Below, in pieces: positions 46,433-57,240 of a stretch of 64,000 bases of DNA; position 1 is the stretch's first letter, and each line of letters opens with the position of its first letter. The stretch spans positions 359,637 through 423,636 of the forward strand of contig CAOLHI010001146.1 of the NCBI GenBank assembly GCA_948474755.1. Direction: 5' to 3'. Below the pieces are notes generated by a model. The model was not told where the DNA came from. It was given only the letters and a program-made list of their open reading frames with translations, and did no database searches. The translations under genes were made by a program, and so were the position numbers. This stretch comes from Ctenosaura bakeri. Its lineage: Eukaryota > Chordata > Lepidosauria > Squamata > Iguanidae.

Positions 46433-47316
46433 CACATCATAAAGCTTTGACATTGTTCTGCATAGATAAAATAAAGCAGTATACGAAAAGAACTTTGTAT
46501 CAACCATACCATTACATACTGATCGCTTTGTCGGCAATGTTTTCTCAACAGACACTTATGCATTGGTCATGAAGATGGAGACAGTGTATATGAATAAACT
46601 GAAGAAACTGAATATAGGAATTACAGCCCGTATATAGTGCTGTGTATACAAAAGAATGGAGAATTCTATATGCATTGATCCTCAGTGAAACAGAAGCAGA
46701 TCATTCAGAATTCCAAAAACCAAGGAGAAAAAAAGGGGAGGAAAAAATGGTATGAATAGATCAAAATAAAAGGAAAACAATGACCCTAAGAAGGCTCAGG
46801 CATTGGAAAACAATCGATATTCTCACAATGTCAGTTTGAGAGAATATTTGTCATATGCATGCTGCTACCCAAATGCTTCTGTTTACCTGAAAATCAAAAC
46901 GGAAGAATATTTGGTGCATGTCTACTTTCATTAAAATAGTTAAACCAAAATGATCACATGGAGACAGCTGCTTGGAGGTCAGACAGTTACTTTAGGACTT
47001 TTGGCACAAAAAGAAAAGGAGGGAGAGCTATATGTTTGATACCACGAAAAGACATGATACAACATGACAAATGACATTTTCCAACAGTGTCTTCTAACTT
47101 TGCAGAGTGCCTAATTCTCTTTTCTGTTTTTCCCCCTTTCCTTTTCATACTGAATCTGAGGTAAACAATAGCAACAAAAGAATATTCTGATGGTACCTGC
47201 AATTTTTTATGTATATAAAAAAGTGGGAAATACAGCAAAAACAGAGGGCAGCAGAGACGGCATGAACATTTTGGGAGACTGAAAGATTAAAAAGCCCATA
47301 GCAAAAGAAAACACAT
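46433..47316. other. Unassigned stretch
   Basis: No gene or repeat recognised. Confidence 0.4.
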
Positions 47317-47545
47317 AAAATCATAGAATCATAGAGCTGGAAGAGACCACAACGACCATTGAGTCCAACCCCCTGCCATGCAGGAATACACCATTAAAGC
47401 ATTCCCAACCGATGGCCATCCAGCCTCTGTTTAAAAATCTCCAAGGCAGGAGACTCCAACACACTCTCAGGCAGTGTATTCCACTGTTGAACTGCTGTTA
47501 TTGTTTAGATGGAATCTCTTTTTCCTGAAGTTTGAAGCCATTGTA
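47317..47545 (-). mobile_element. CR1 3' end, 5' truncated
   Basis: AAATCATAGAATCATAGAGC, then GGAAGAGACCACAACGACC and GGAGACTCCAACACACTCTCAGG. An internal deletion removes the usual CATCAGGAAGTTCTTCC. Confidence 0.85.
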
Positions 47546-49355
47546 TTTCTCTTTGTTTTGAATATTTATACAGAAAACAAAGAGAAGCAGAGAGATATTC
47601 TGTTGAAGGAAACCCACTGGCATGCCCCGGGGATTGTCAAAACTTGATGACATTTGCTATAAACATAGTTGGAAAGCCACAAGGATCCTATCTTGCACTG
47701 AGTAACTCTGTATTGTATAAAGAAACTGTAGTGCAGGAGACCTGGAACTTTGTCATAGGGACTTTCTTTAAGAAAAACTAGTTGGCAGAGTCTCTCTCAA
47801 CATAGCTAATAAATAAGACGGAGAGACGGCATAGCTAGAGGCACTCCCTTTGAGCCTGGACTCACAAGCTGACAGATCAAAGGAAAAGAACAGGAGATAA
47901 ACCACAGGGAATAGTAATACTGTGAAACAGGGTGTTGTAGCATTGATACCCAGGACTTCTTTATAACATCTGGGAATTTTTAAATATAGATATAGATATA
48001 TGCAGTTGGTGGTGATTCTCAAATATGTCATACCAGACAGATTGGATTGTACTACAGTTTAGCCCAGCAGTAAATTGTTGTTGCTCAAACAATACTTTTC
48101 CTTGCTTTGTCTCCATTTCTACAAACTACCTCTATGTAATATAGCATTTAACAGTTTTCCACTCCTTCCCCTGCCACCCCTTCCACCACATCCCAGGTCT
48201 TCTACAAGAGTCCCCTGACTCTCAAAGGAAACTTTGCATGAGGTGCAGCTAGCAACAGGACATCTGGGTTGAAAATATCAGCTTGAACCTTCCTGGTAGT
48301 CCCAAATAGGAATTTACATAAGTGACTCACTAAGAGGAGTTGAAACTACCAGTAAGGATTTAGGCCATGTTGTGACATCATGATGTACAATCCAATGACA
48401 GGAATGAGTAATGCAAGTGTTGAGAAAAAGTAAGTTTTTTTTTTTTAAAAGAACTGGAAAAAAAGATTATGAAAAGCCTGTTCCTTTGGGAACCATTAGC
48501 TTACTGTTTATAGCCATCTGAAGCAATGTTTGTCAGAACAAACCCAAGCTGATGGCTTCCCCCAAAGTCACACACAAAGGCAAGAGATAAACAAGGAAAA
48601 GAAGTCCTCAGTGCCCAAACATGACCATCTCTATTCAGAGAAGGTGCTCCTGTGAACTCAATTGTTGCTTTTTTGCTTTGGCCATCAGTCGGGAAGCCAA
48701 AGCTACACATTATCTGATTGGCCTCATTGGAAAGAGAAAGCTTGTGCCTGGGACGTGCAACAGACACTGTTTGGCAGATCTTCAGGATCCCATAAAATGA
48801 CGAGAAGCCTCCATCACGGCAATGCTCCAGATTCTCCATCCATCAAATTGAGCATGCCTTGAAGCTGCTCAGGGTGGTTAACTGGTTTCCTGCAGAGAAA
48901 CAGAAGGAGGCACAGGGGAGGGAAAGACCATGTCTCTTAATCAAGGACAATGCAGAGTCATTTAAAATGAATTAGAAAATAACCCCTTTTTGCAGCTTCT
49001 CCACACTCCATCGATAGCACCCTGCTGCAATAAATACAGGTCTGTCACTGTACACATTTCTGCTTTCTTCTGTGCTTCTAGAGCTACCTTTCCTAGGCAA
49101 GCAAAGCTAAGCCATCAGTTAGAACTGCAAAGCTATATGATAAATCAAGAAGAGAGTGCGTAACTGGTGAAGAGAAGTTTTAATATTTTTTGTAATTTTT
49201 TAATTTGATTTTAACTATTAACTGCCTGAAATGCCACTTGTTGAGAGAAAGGAGAAATACAATTTTTTTAAAAGAAAAAAGTTAAAAAATAAAAGACTAA
49301 TGAATGGGAAAGTAAGGGAAAGGACTGCATGCCAATTAGAAATGCATAATGTACA
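47546..49355. other. Unassigned stretch
   Basis: No exon recognised. The minus-strand frame at 48501-48839 (112 residues) shows no known motif. Confidence 0.4.
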
Positions 49356-49358
49356 CCC

Positions 49359-49492
49359 TAAAGGCACCAGATCTTGCTTGCCTAAGCAGGGTCAACCATG
49401 GTTAGCACTTGGAGGAGAGACTGCCAATGAAGACGAGGTGCTGTAGGCTATGTTTCAGAGGAAGGAACTGGCAAAATCACCTCTTAGTACAT
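49359..49492 (+). mobile_element. 5S rRNA-derived SINE, copy 2, truncated
   Basis: AAGGCACCAGATCTTG, then CTAAGCAGGGTCAACCATGG, TTAGCACTTGG and GGTGCTGTAGGC retain more 5S rRNA 3' sequence than copy 1. A deletion removes the TCTGATCTCGGAAG centre. Confidence 0.75.
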
Positions 49493-49882
49493 TTCCAATG
49501 TATTTTGTAGACTGATCTGTTTTTCTAAATATGTTCTATCTCAAACTGCTCATGTGTCAACACATATGGATACATTTTTAAAGCAAAGAACCTGTGCTGA
49601 AATATTTGGATATGAAAAAATCCAGTGGGCTACATTGTGACCCACTCATTAGCCCAGGCAGTGCCAGTCAGATTAGTTTGTAATGGGATTCACAAAGAAT
49701 TCCTTTAGGATCTAGGATTCAAAGGCTGCAACCCTCCAATCATGCAAACTGCTGCAAGTTTCTTCCCTACCATCTTGTATTGCTTTTAAACTCATTTTTC
49801 CATGTTGTGATAAAGCTTTCAGGGTCTCTGAGAGATTTTTGTTTGCTGGTAAATAAAGAAATGGTTTGAAAACTATATATAT

Positions 49883-49916
<34 letters not shown>

Positions 49917-50251
49917 AGAAATGTGTGTGGAGATGTATATTCATTTCTCTGCAGACTTTTTAGCAAAACATTTGCAAACTTATACAGCAACGGAAGAGAA
50001 CAAACTTATTCTTAAAAAAATGCACAAGTTGTTGGAAGGCAGGTGGACAGATTTGCCTACTCCCAGGTATAGGGTAGCTTCCTATGTTCTGGCAGGATGG
50101 CCAGACCCTGATCTTAAAGGACTTATTGTAACTGACAGGAGATCATCCTCAGATGAGCAAATTATGAATTGCCTTAACATGCACACTGTAGTCTTAAATT
50201 TTCTATGCCTCTTCAGATGTAGGTCCTGAACCCTAACTCAGGGGTAGCTAT
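49493..50251. other. Unassigned stretch with (GA)n
   Basis: A (GA)n tract lies at 49887-49913. GGGTAGCTTCCTATGTTC near 50069 may be the end of the second SINE family. Confidence 0.45.
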
Positions 50252-50537
50252 GGAGGAGGTGAGATGATGGGATCCCCCCCCATAAGAATTCGGCCCCACT
50301 CAATGAAAATTTTCTTTAATCTCCAAATTTCTAGCATTATAGCACCTTAAAACTTCAGTTGAACATTTAGAAATAGAAGTTAGGCATCCAGTGAAGTAGG
50401 GCAGGCAAAGTTCCCTGGGAAACGCAAACACAGCAAATGTAAGTGTGAATGATTTCTCAGTGTATCAGTCTCTGCATTGTTAGAAATTTGGGGAGGGGGG
50501 CAAAATTCTTATTTCAGAGGACCTCATTTTGCCCCTC
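50252..50537. mobile_element. Family F inverted-repeat element, copy 3
   Basis: Left GGAGGTGAGATGATGG..ATAAGAATTCGGCCCC..CCAAATTTCTAGCATTATAGCAC. The right holds the inverted GTTAGAAATTTGGGGAGGGG..AAAATTCTTATTTC..GACCTCATTTTG. Arms are roughly 75 bp. Best-preserved copy of the family. Confidence 0.65.
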
Positions 50538-50918
50538 TCCCCTACAGATACCCACCTACATAACTTCACATCATGATATGAATAGCAAAAGAAAGGAGTG
50601 TGTGGACAGTGAAATGGACAGAGATTTGTGTTTGCCACTTCAGTATCTTTTTGCAACTCAGGTTACAACAGAGTTTAAGTGATGAAAACTGACAGAGGAC
50701 TGGAGATGGCTGTTTGTTCTTTAAAAAATAAAAAAACCCTTCAGACCCATGCTGGACCACTCAAATTCCCTCAAACCATTGAAAAATCATTGAAAAATAT
50801 TGCATTCATATCCCAACTTTCTCCCAAGATGAGACCTAATCCAGTTCCATATTGGAGGGAGCAATCTTGCCCCAAATTGAAAAAAGCACTTTTGCAGTCG
50901 AAGAGTGGTAAAACTAAT
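50538..50918. other. Unassigned stretch
   Basis: Nothing recognised. Confidence 0.4.
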
Positions 50919-51205
50919 AGAATCATAGAAGCATACAGCTGGAAGAGACCACAAGGGCCATTGAATCCAGCCCCCTGTCATGTAGGAATACAGTCAAAGC
51001 ACTCCTGACAGATGGCCATCCAGGGCCCATTTAAAAACTTCCAATGAAGGAGACTCCACCACACTCCGAGGCAATGTATTCCACTGTCAAACTACTCTTA
51101 CCATCAGGAAGTTCTTCCTAAAGTTTAGGTAGAATCTCTTTTCCTGTAGTGTGAATCCATTGCTCCATGTTCTAGTCTCTGGAGCAGCCGAAAACAAACT
51201 TGCTC
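50919..51205 (-). mobile_element. CR1 3' end, 5' truncated
   Basis: AGAATCATAGAAGCATACAGC, then GGAAGAGACCACAAGGGCC, CATCAGGAAGTTCTTCCTAAAG, TGTTCTAGTCTCTGGAGCAG and AACAAACTTGCTC. The longest of the minus-strand CR1 ends here. Confidence 0.88.
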
Positions 51206-51284
51206 AGCCATTGCAAATTCTGGTATGAACAGACAAGACCTATGTCCTCCAGACTTATGTGTGGATTGAAAGAGGGAGTGTATC

Positions 51285-51420
51285 TACACATTTCACACAA
51301 AAGGCAGTTTGATCCCACTTTTATTCTTATGACTCTGCTCTATAGAATCAGGGGAACTGTGGTTTGGTGACACTCTTAGAACTTTCAGCCATACACTGTT
51401 ATTTGATGAATAATAATTAG
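51285..51420. mobile_element. Old foldback element fragment
   Basis: GTGTATCTACACATTTCACAC, GCAGTTTGATCCCACTTTTA and ATAGAATCAGGGGAACTGTGG resemble the left half of the family seen at 41885. Confidence 0.4.
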
Positions 51421-52844
51421 TTTAAGATATAGTTATGTAAAAATCTAAATTAATAGCGTTAAACTCAACTCTGAAGATAGAAGAGGACGATAGATTATAG
51501 AATGAGTGACGCATTGCTATTACAATTGTTTCTTTTTGTTAGAAGGTAATAGATAGGTTAGCACTTAACTTCTTGAGGTTCTGAAATTGGGGGTAGGGGA
51601 GGGATCATTGAAAGGAAAAGGTAAAGAAAATGTTGATGAGATATGGATATTTATATTTAAAATACATATTTAAAATGCATATTTGCCTTTCACTCTAGAC
51701 CAAGATGACTAAATTGAGGTTGTTGTACTTTTGACATATCATAAAATGGTATGACTGGTTTTCAAATGATTTTGAAATGATATGACCTGAACAGGGCAGT
51801 TGATGACTTCCTGGAGCTATCTCATTTATAAGTCCACCATAAGTCAAAATGGACTTGAGGGCAAATGACAGCAGCATCTAACATTTAAACATGAACAGTT
51901 TTTCATCCTTTTCTTTAAATAAATCAGATTAATACAGAGATGGAAAAGATATTTGGGTAAACACATACAAAAATTATGTGATTTAGAAATGGAGTTATTC
52001 ACCCATCCCTAGGAGAATCAATGTTCTAATCCTTCTTATCTTCCACCAGTTTATCAGTTTCTCAAAACCCTATTTAGTCACTATTAGTCCCAATTGCAAT
52101 CCATGAGTCTAGGCGGGGATGACAGTTTCAACATTTCCCTCTCTTTTCACTGATTTTTCACAGCTCACAATGATGCATAGATTGCAACAGTCCACCTATT
52201 CTGACTGAAAGTGAATTTGTTGGCTGGGATCACAGATCAATCCATTAAGCTTTACCCTTCCTCTCTGCTAGGCTCATTTACTTTCAGTGATACTATAACA
52301 CAGCAAAACATGACTGGTTACCTACCTTTACTACATGTTTCCTGATTAGCTGGACTCATATAGTGAAGGAGAAAGGAAACCTAATCAGTGGGTAAAGGAT
52401 GGGAAAAGAGCAATGGGCAACTGAAATAATGTTTGTGGACAGGCATGATAGAAAGTGAACATTTTTTCTGGTCAAGGTTTTTTCAGGGGACATTTGAACC
52501 ATGGAAGTGATATATTTTGTGCCCAAAATCAAAACTGGAGCATGTTGGAATCATCCCTCTCTTACAACATTTCAACAGTTTTCTACCATCACTGTTACCA
52601 ATGGGCAGCAGATTCTTTCCAGTAATGACTCCCATATTTTCAAATTCTCTCCTCCAAAAAGCTCAATTTATCTGCTGTATATTTGCTTATAGAGTATACG
52701 TTTACCATTACATATTCCAGCAGGCCTTTGAGGGGCATGGATGAATGAGTTTGATGATGAATGGTATATGAGCTGATGATACACAATTTTAAATATCATT
52801 TCTGAAGTTCTGGAAGGTGTTGGTTATGAATTCCTTGTCTACGG
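51421..52844. other. Unassigned stretch with a SINE remnant
   Basis: ATAAGTCCACCATAAGTCAA and GGACTTGAGGGCAAATGACA (51829-51869) look like the 3' end of an old AAC-type SINE. No gene seen. Confidence 0.45.

Positions 52845-52903
<59 letters not shown>
52845..52903. repeat. (TATC)n microsatellite
   Basis: About 14 uninterrupted TATC units. It is followed by GCTGTATGCTGCCTTACCC, possibly a LINE tail. Confidence 0.95.
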
Positions 52904-54672
52904 TGTCTTCTTTATTATTGCTGTATGCTGCCTTACCCTGAGCCAGGAGGTACAAGAAAAATCTTTAAAAAATGAATGGGGTAAAGTAGCAGATCTGGCA
53001 TCTCCTGGAGGAAAAATGGAAGAGGAGGAAAAGGAAGTTATACAGTCCCTGGCCATATTTTCTACTTCAATAATTTTCTGCTCCCATTAGTTCTACCACT
53101 ATCTCTTCCTGAATCATCTCTAATTAACACACTAGACCCATTGAACGGTGAATCCACATTTATGTAAAGGCTATTGACTCAGTGGGTTCAGGCTAGCAAG
53201 AGGATCCAGGCCATTACATCTACACTGGCATCCCACACCACCACTGTCAGAAAAGCCTCCTTGCTTACTGGCAACTGCAGTGCAAAGGGATCCTCCCAGC
53301 ACTAGATGTCACTCTGACTCTGCTCCAAAAAGTTCCCCTTTTGCACTAAATCAAACTATATTGACAGGGTGAATCTGGAAGCTGTAGTCCAACAATTTTT
53401 CTAAGCCCTGGGGCAAGGTCAGATCCAGTTGTGACCTTGTGTTACGCCTGCAGAGGAACTTTTCTAACCAAAGCTATGGATTACTTTGCCAGTGCCATGC
53501 TTCATAAAATCAGGCTGCCAGACTTCGCATCAGTAGTTCTTCAATGACTGAACATGCTGAGAAAGGTCGAGCTAATCTGTGGCAAAGATGATGCTGACAT
53601 TCTTAAACCAGACAGTTTTCTTTTCATTCTGCCTCTCCCACAAGGGAAAGGAGCATGTTGGCTTTAATTTTGGTTCTGGTGCCCTCCCCCCACTGCCTTT
53701 GGTGTAATAACTTTGCTGCTATTACCATATAATTTAGTGATTTCCCATCCTGCTTTACAATAGGCTGCACCACCGAGTGCCGCATGTAAATATTTGATCA
53801 CTGTTGCTCCTCTAGGATTATCTTATCAAGTGTAAAGATATTGAAATGGAACTCTTGTCATGTCAGTGCCTTGATATTCCTTAGCCTGCAAGTTGATTGA
53901 CAGAAAATGAACTGCTTGAACTAGCTCTAAAGTGTCTTTTCGTTCAACACTGTAATGCCAAGGGCTATTTGAGGTTTTGGTTGGAGTGGGAGAGGAAGAA
54001 GAAGGGACTTAGACTGGAAAGAAAAAACGTGTTGTAGTTAAAAGTAGCTTTTCCATTGCTCTTCTTTTTCAAAAAAAATAAAAAATAAAAATCTGAATCT
54101 TCTAAGCATCCCTTAGCATAAAACAGTTCTGCTCTTTCTGTACCTCCTCCCCCTTCTGCCATCTCTGTCAAGCATTAGAATGTGGCTTTTTCATTTTTAT
54201 CCCTCAGTATCCATATACCAGAATTGAGAGTATGTGAAAGTAAGATCTTCTTGACATTATATAACCCATTTTCCCTTTTCTTTATGTTTCTGTTCCCAAT
54301 CCCCTGCACCCCATGCCTCCCTGTCAGGCAATGAAATGGCTTGTAAGCCAGCGTGCCTTGTTCCTGACTGGCTTAGAAACATAAGCCTCTCTGGGTATAA
54401 GAAAATCTGTTTGCATAATCTTTGCTTGTGGTGCTGCTCACAAAATCTTCCAAATTAGGGATGCAAAGAATACTTTCTCAATACAAAAGGGTATCTCAAC
54501 CCATCACTGACACAAAACATTGAGTTTTCACAAGGTCAAGCAGTCTTTGGTTTCTTCCCCATCTGAAAGGTCAGGCCTCATTTTCTGGTGGGCACATGTG
54601 TGAGTCAGTGCTTTAGCCCAGTCAAGGTCAGAGCTGAAGTCAAAGCAATATTGGTTGACACAGGAAGTCATG
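52904..54672. other. Unassigned stretch, including a candidate conserved block
   Basis: No exon or known repeat found. 53690-53900 looks non-repetitive and complex. Confidence 0.4.
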
Positions 54673-55214
54673 GGCCCTTTCCGCACTGAGGCTTCTAGCG
54701 CAAGCGGGGGAGGCCGGCAAGCGCAAGAAGGCTCGTCCGGGAGGCTGCCGCTTCCCCCTCCTTCCTTCCGCAGGCGAAGGAACCAGCGGGGAAGCGGCAC
54801 CGAAGGAGGCTTGCCGCGCAAGCCGCCCTCCCCCCGTGCGAAGTGGGCGGCATCGCACCGGATTCCTCCCCCCCACGCGTGCCGGATTCCCCCCCCGCGC
54901 GCGCGAAGCGGGCGTCGCGTCCATCGCACTACCTCCCCACCCCGCTCCTTCCTTCCGCAGGGGCGGAGGGAAGGAAGCGCGACCCGGCCGGCTCCCGGAG
55001 GCTCCGCACGAAAGGTAAGTGCGGGTGGGCGCCGGGAGCGTTGCGTGAGTGCAGGGTGATTTTCGCTTGGACGCGAAAATCAAAAAACCCGCGCTCGCGC
55101 CGCTTCAGCCCCGTGAGCCGGGCAGAAGTGGGAGTGCGTCGTGCGGAGTGACACTCCCAGTCCCGCGAGGCTCACAGGGCTGTCGCGCGAGCAAAGGCCC
55201 GTGTGAAAAGGGCG
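54673..55214 (+). mobile_element. Type B GC-rich GGCC-terminus transposon, copy 3 (542 bp)
   Basis: Left GGCCCTTTCCGCACTGAGGC, right GTGTGAAAAGGGCG. Near identity with 14927-15673 outside the minisatellite, which has only about two units here. Donor-like AAGGTAAGTG is near 55012-55021, and hairpins ATTTTCGCTTGGACGCGAAAAT (near 55059-55080) and GTGGGAGTGC..ACTCCCA (near 55127-55160) are kept. Flanks C-ATG and AAA-G do not match each other. Confidence 0.87.
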
Positions 55215-55289
55215 AAAGTTGCATTTTAACAAGTACCAGAATGCCCAAGTTTATTGTCACACAAACTGCCTTTGTGTTGTGTGTTTATG

Positions 55290-55585
55290 TTAGGGATGCC
55301 TGGTGGAAAATAGGACAAAAAATAACAGGACCTGGGCTGCAGAGTGCAAGATTCTCCACAGCAAGGAAGGCCCAATAGCCAACGTACATGGACATAAATT
55401 GGACATTAGAAATGGGAATGCACAAAAACTGGTTGCAGAACACTTCAGGTTTCCTGGACATTCCATCCTGGACCTCAGAACAGTAGTCCCTGAACAACAA
55501 CCAAAAATAAAAACAAAGGATGATTGGAAAGAGAAACAGCGGACTCTAATTTATCTACAGTGGGTTGAACGGAGACAATGATTTC
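55290..55585 (+). pseudogene. Probable Penelope-like element relic, GIY-YIG region
   Basis: A frame (55303-55581) encodes VHGHKLDIRNGNAQKLVAEHF followed by PGHSILDLR, which resembles the HF..PGHS..DLR block in the GIY-YIG endonuclease part of Penelope-like retroelements. No RT domain is present and the frame lacks the N-terminal GIY-YIG motif, so only a 3' fragment remains. The family is assigned from motif memory. Confidence 0.5.
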
Positions 55586-55660
55586 CTGGCACACACTACA
55601 CATATTATAATGCTAGCTAACACCCCAAACTCATGAAGGCTCTTTTGCCTGTTTTATCAC

Positions 55661-55661
<1 letters not shown>
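55586..55661. other. Spacer
   Basis: Short sequence between the endonuclease relic and the AAT tract, with nothing recognised. Confidence 0.4.
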
Positions 55662-55717
<56 letters not shown>

Positions 55718-55790
55718 TCCCGCCTCTCCTGACGGATCGAGGCGGTACTACAACAATACATCAATACATTAAATACATTAAAAACAATTA
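55662..55790 (-). mobile_element. Inverted LINE tail with (AAT)n microsatellite
   Basis: (AAT)n at 55662-55717 is followed by ATCCCGCCTCTCCTGACGG and ATCGAGGCGGT, the complement of the same tail nested at 27162-27261. The microsatellite sits exactly where the 3' tail of the element would be. Confidence 0.7.
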
Positions 55791-56049
55791 AAACATAACC
55801 TATCCTCCCCACCCACCAATCCATCTAAAACCCCCTAAAACATGTCCTTTCTTGTTCTCATCCACCATCATACTATATTCCAATAACTGCTTCCACCATT
55901 TATATTGTTATTTACCCACCTTGGTTTTAGGCAATATCTTTCCTCCCTGCTTTGTCTCTCATCAAAAACCATTATTAAAACTGAACTTGCTATCTTATCT
56001 CCCATACCTACAAGTTTTGCATTTCTCTTGTTATTCATACATGCAGCTA
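55791..56049. other. Unassigned AT-rich spacer
   Basis: Nothing recognised. Confidence 0.4.
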
Positions 56050-56225
56050 GCTCATTCACAACTATAAAAGTCTGTTCCTAGGCACTTCACTCCATGCATC
56101 TAATGAAGTAGACTTAAGTCTACAAAAGCTGATGCTACCAAGTTCTTGCTCTCAGTTAGTCTTGAAGGTGCTACAAGATCCTTTGTGTACTGATCCAGAT
56201 TAACATGGCTATGTCTTTGAATTCT
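56050..56225 (+). repeat. Interspersed repeat, possibly Penelope-like 3' region
   Basis: TGCATCTAATGAAGTAGAC, CTACAAAAGCTGATGCTACC, TTAGTCTTGAAGGTGCTACAAG and CAGATTAACATGGCTATG belong to a repeat common in reptiles. Related pieces lie at 58375-58580 and 59327-59475. Its closeness to the endonuclease relic suggests, but does not prove, the same element. Confidence 0.45.
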
Positions 56226-56384
56226 ACCTCTGTGATTTTTAAGCTATGTAGTGGAACAATGATGCTGTAGATTAGACAAGACAGAAATACTAAAGGCAAT
56301 TAATATATAGAACAACTTCCTGTGATCAGGGACCACTATTAACGTACTACATAGCCTTTTGATTTGTGGCTGTCACTACGCCAA

Positions 56385-56698
56385 CAATCGTATTCTCCCT
56401 TACGAACCAGCCTGGGCCTTGGGATGTGCTGAAGAGGCCCTTCTCTCTCTCCCACCACTTTCATAGGTACATCTGGTGAGAAAATGAAAAAGGGCCTTCC
56501 CAGTGGTTGCTCCCAGGCTCTGGAAGGCCCTTACCAAAGAAGTCAGACTGGAACTTTCCCTACTTTCCATTGTCAAGCAAACATATTATTAACTTTTGTA
56601 TTCTGTGTTTTTCAGCTATGTTTTTTAAAAAAATTATTGTAAGCCACTTTGAGTTCTTACCAGGAAAAAAGCAGGGTATAAATAAAGATAACAACAAC
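56385..56698 (+). mobile_element. L2-type LINE 3' end
   Basis: CCAGCCTGGGCCTTGGG, GTGGTTGCTCCCAGGCTCTGG (the L2 C-terminal block), then TTGTAAGCCACTTTGAG and GGGTATAAATAAAG. Confidence 0.75.
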
Positions 56699-56744
56699 AG
56701 GAGGAGGAGGAGGAGGAGGAGGAGGAGGAGGAGGAGGAGGAGGA
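56699..56744. repeat. (AGG)n microsatellite at L2 tail
   Basis: About 15 AGG units directly follow the LINE tail ATAAAGATAACAACAAC. It yields spurious poly-Arg and poly-Pro frames. Confidence 0.95.
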
Positions 56745-57240
56745 AAGTGTTGTTTCTCCTTAAAAAGGGGTGCACAACTGCTGTGGGTTGGGGCAACATT
56801 GGAAACCCTACTGTTGCCGCCTGCATATTCTACCCCCATTTTTTCTGGTGGGGCTGAAAAATACCTCCCCCCTACAAATATCCAATAGCATCCTAGCCTC
56901 TATGGAGTACTGTTGTCCACATCTATGAATTGTTTTTTGCATCCCTCCAACCATTTTTAGTTTGTTTAAACCAGGAAACTATTGGATTTTATGTTCCTAT
57001 CACTTCCTGTGTTTTTTTTAAAGGCCTTTATTGGCAAAAGGAAGACTTTTAGAGGCCTAAAAATGATAAAGAGGATCCACATATCCCTAATGCAGGGCAA
57101 AGGTAGAATGGCACAAAAATCTGAGGACTAGGGATTCTACTGATTAATGAAGACAAAAAAAGGGGGGGGTCATTAAATGGGATGTGGAGCAAAAACTTCA
57201 ATACCCTTGGGTTCCCCATGTAGCCCATGAGCCACACTTT
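56745..57240. other. Unassigned stretch
   Basis: No gene or repeat recognised. Confidence 0.4.

Noticed and set aside
48501..48839. 112-residue minus-strand frame as a possible gene
   Set aside because: No motif, no splice or codon pattern visible. Length is within chance in this composition.
52845..52903. Regularly spaced short repeats suggestive of an array
   Set aside because: Simple (TATC)n microsatellite without spacers, so not a CRISPR array.
54528..55151. Frames of 102-147 residues
   Set aside because: Same cause, in type B copy 3.
56507..56857. Frame with a poly-Arg stretch (and poly-Pro or poly-Leu on the other strand)
   Set aside because: The run is the (AGG)n microsatellite at the L2 tail.
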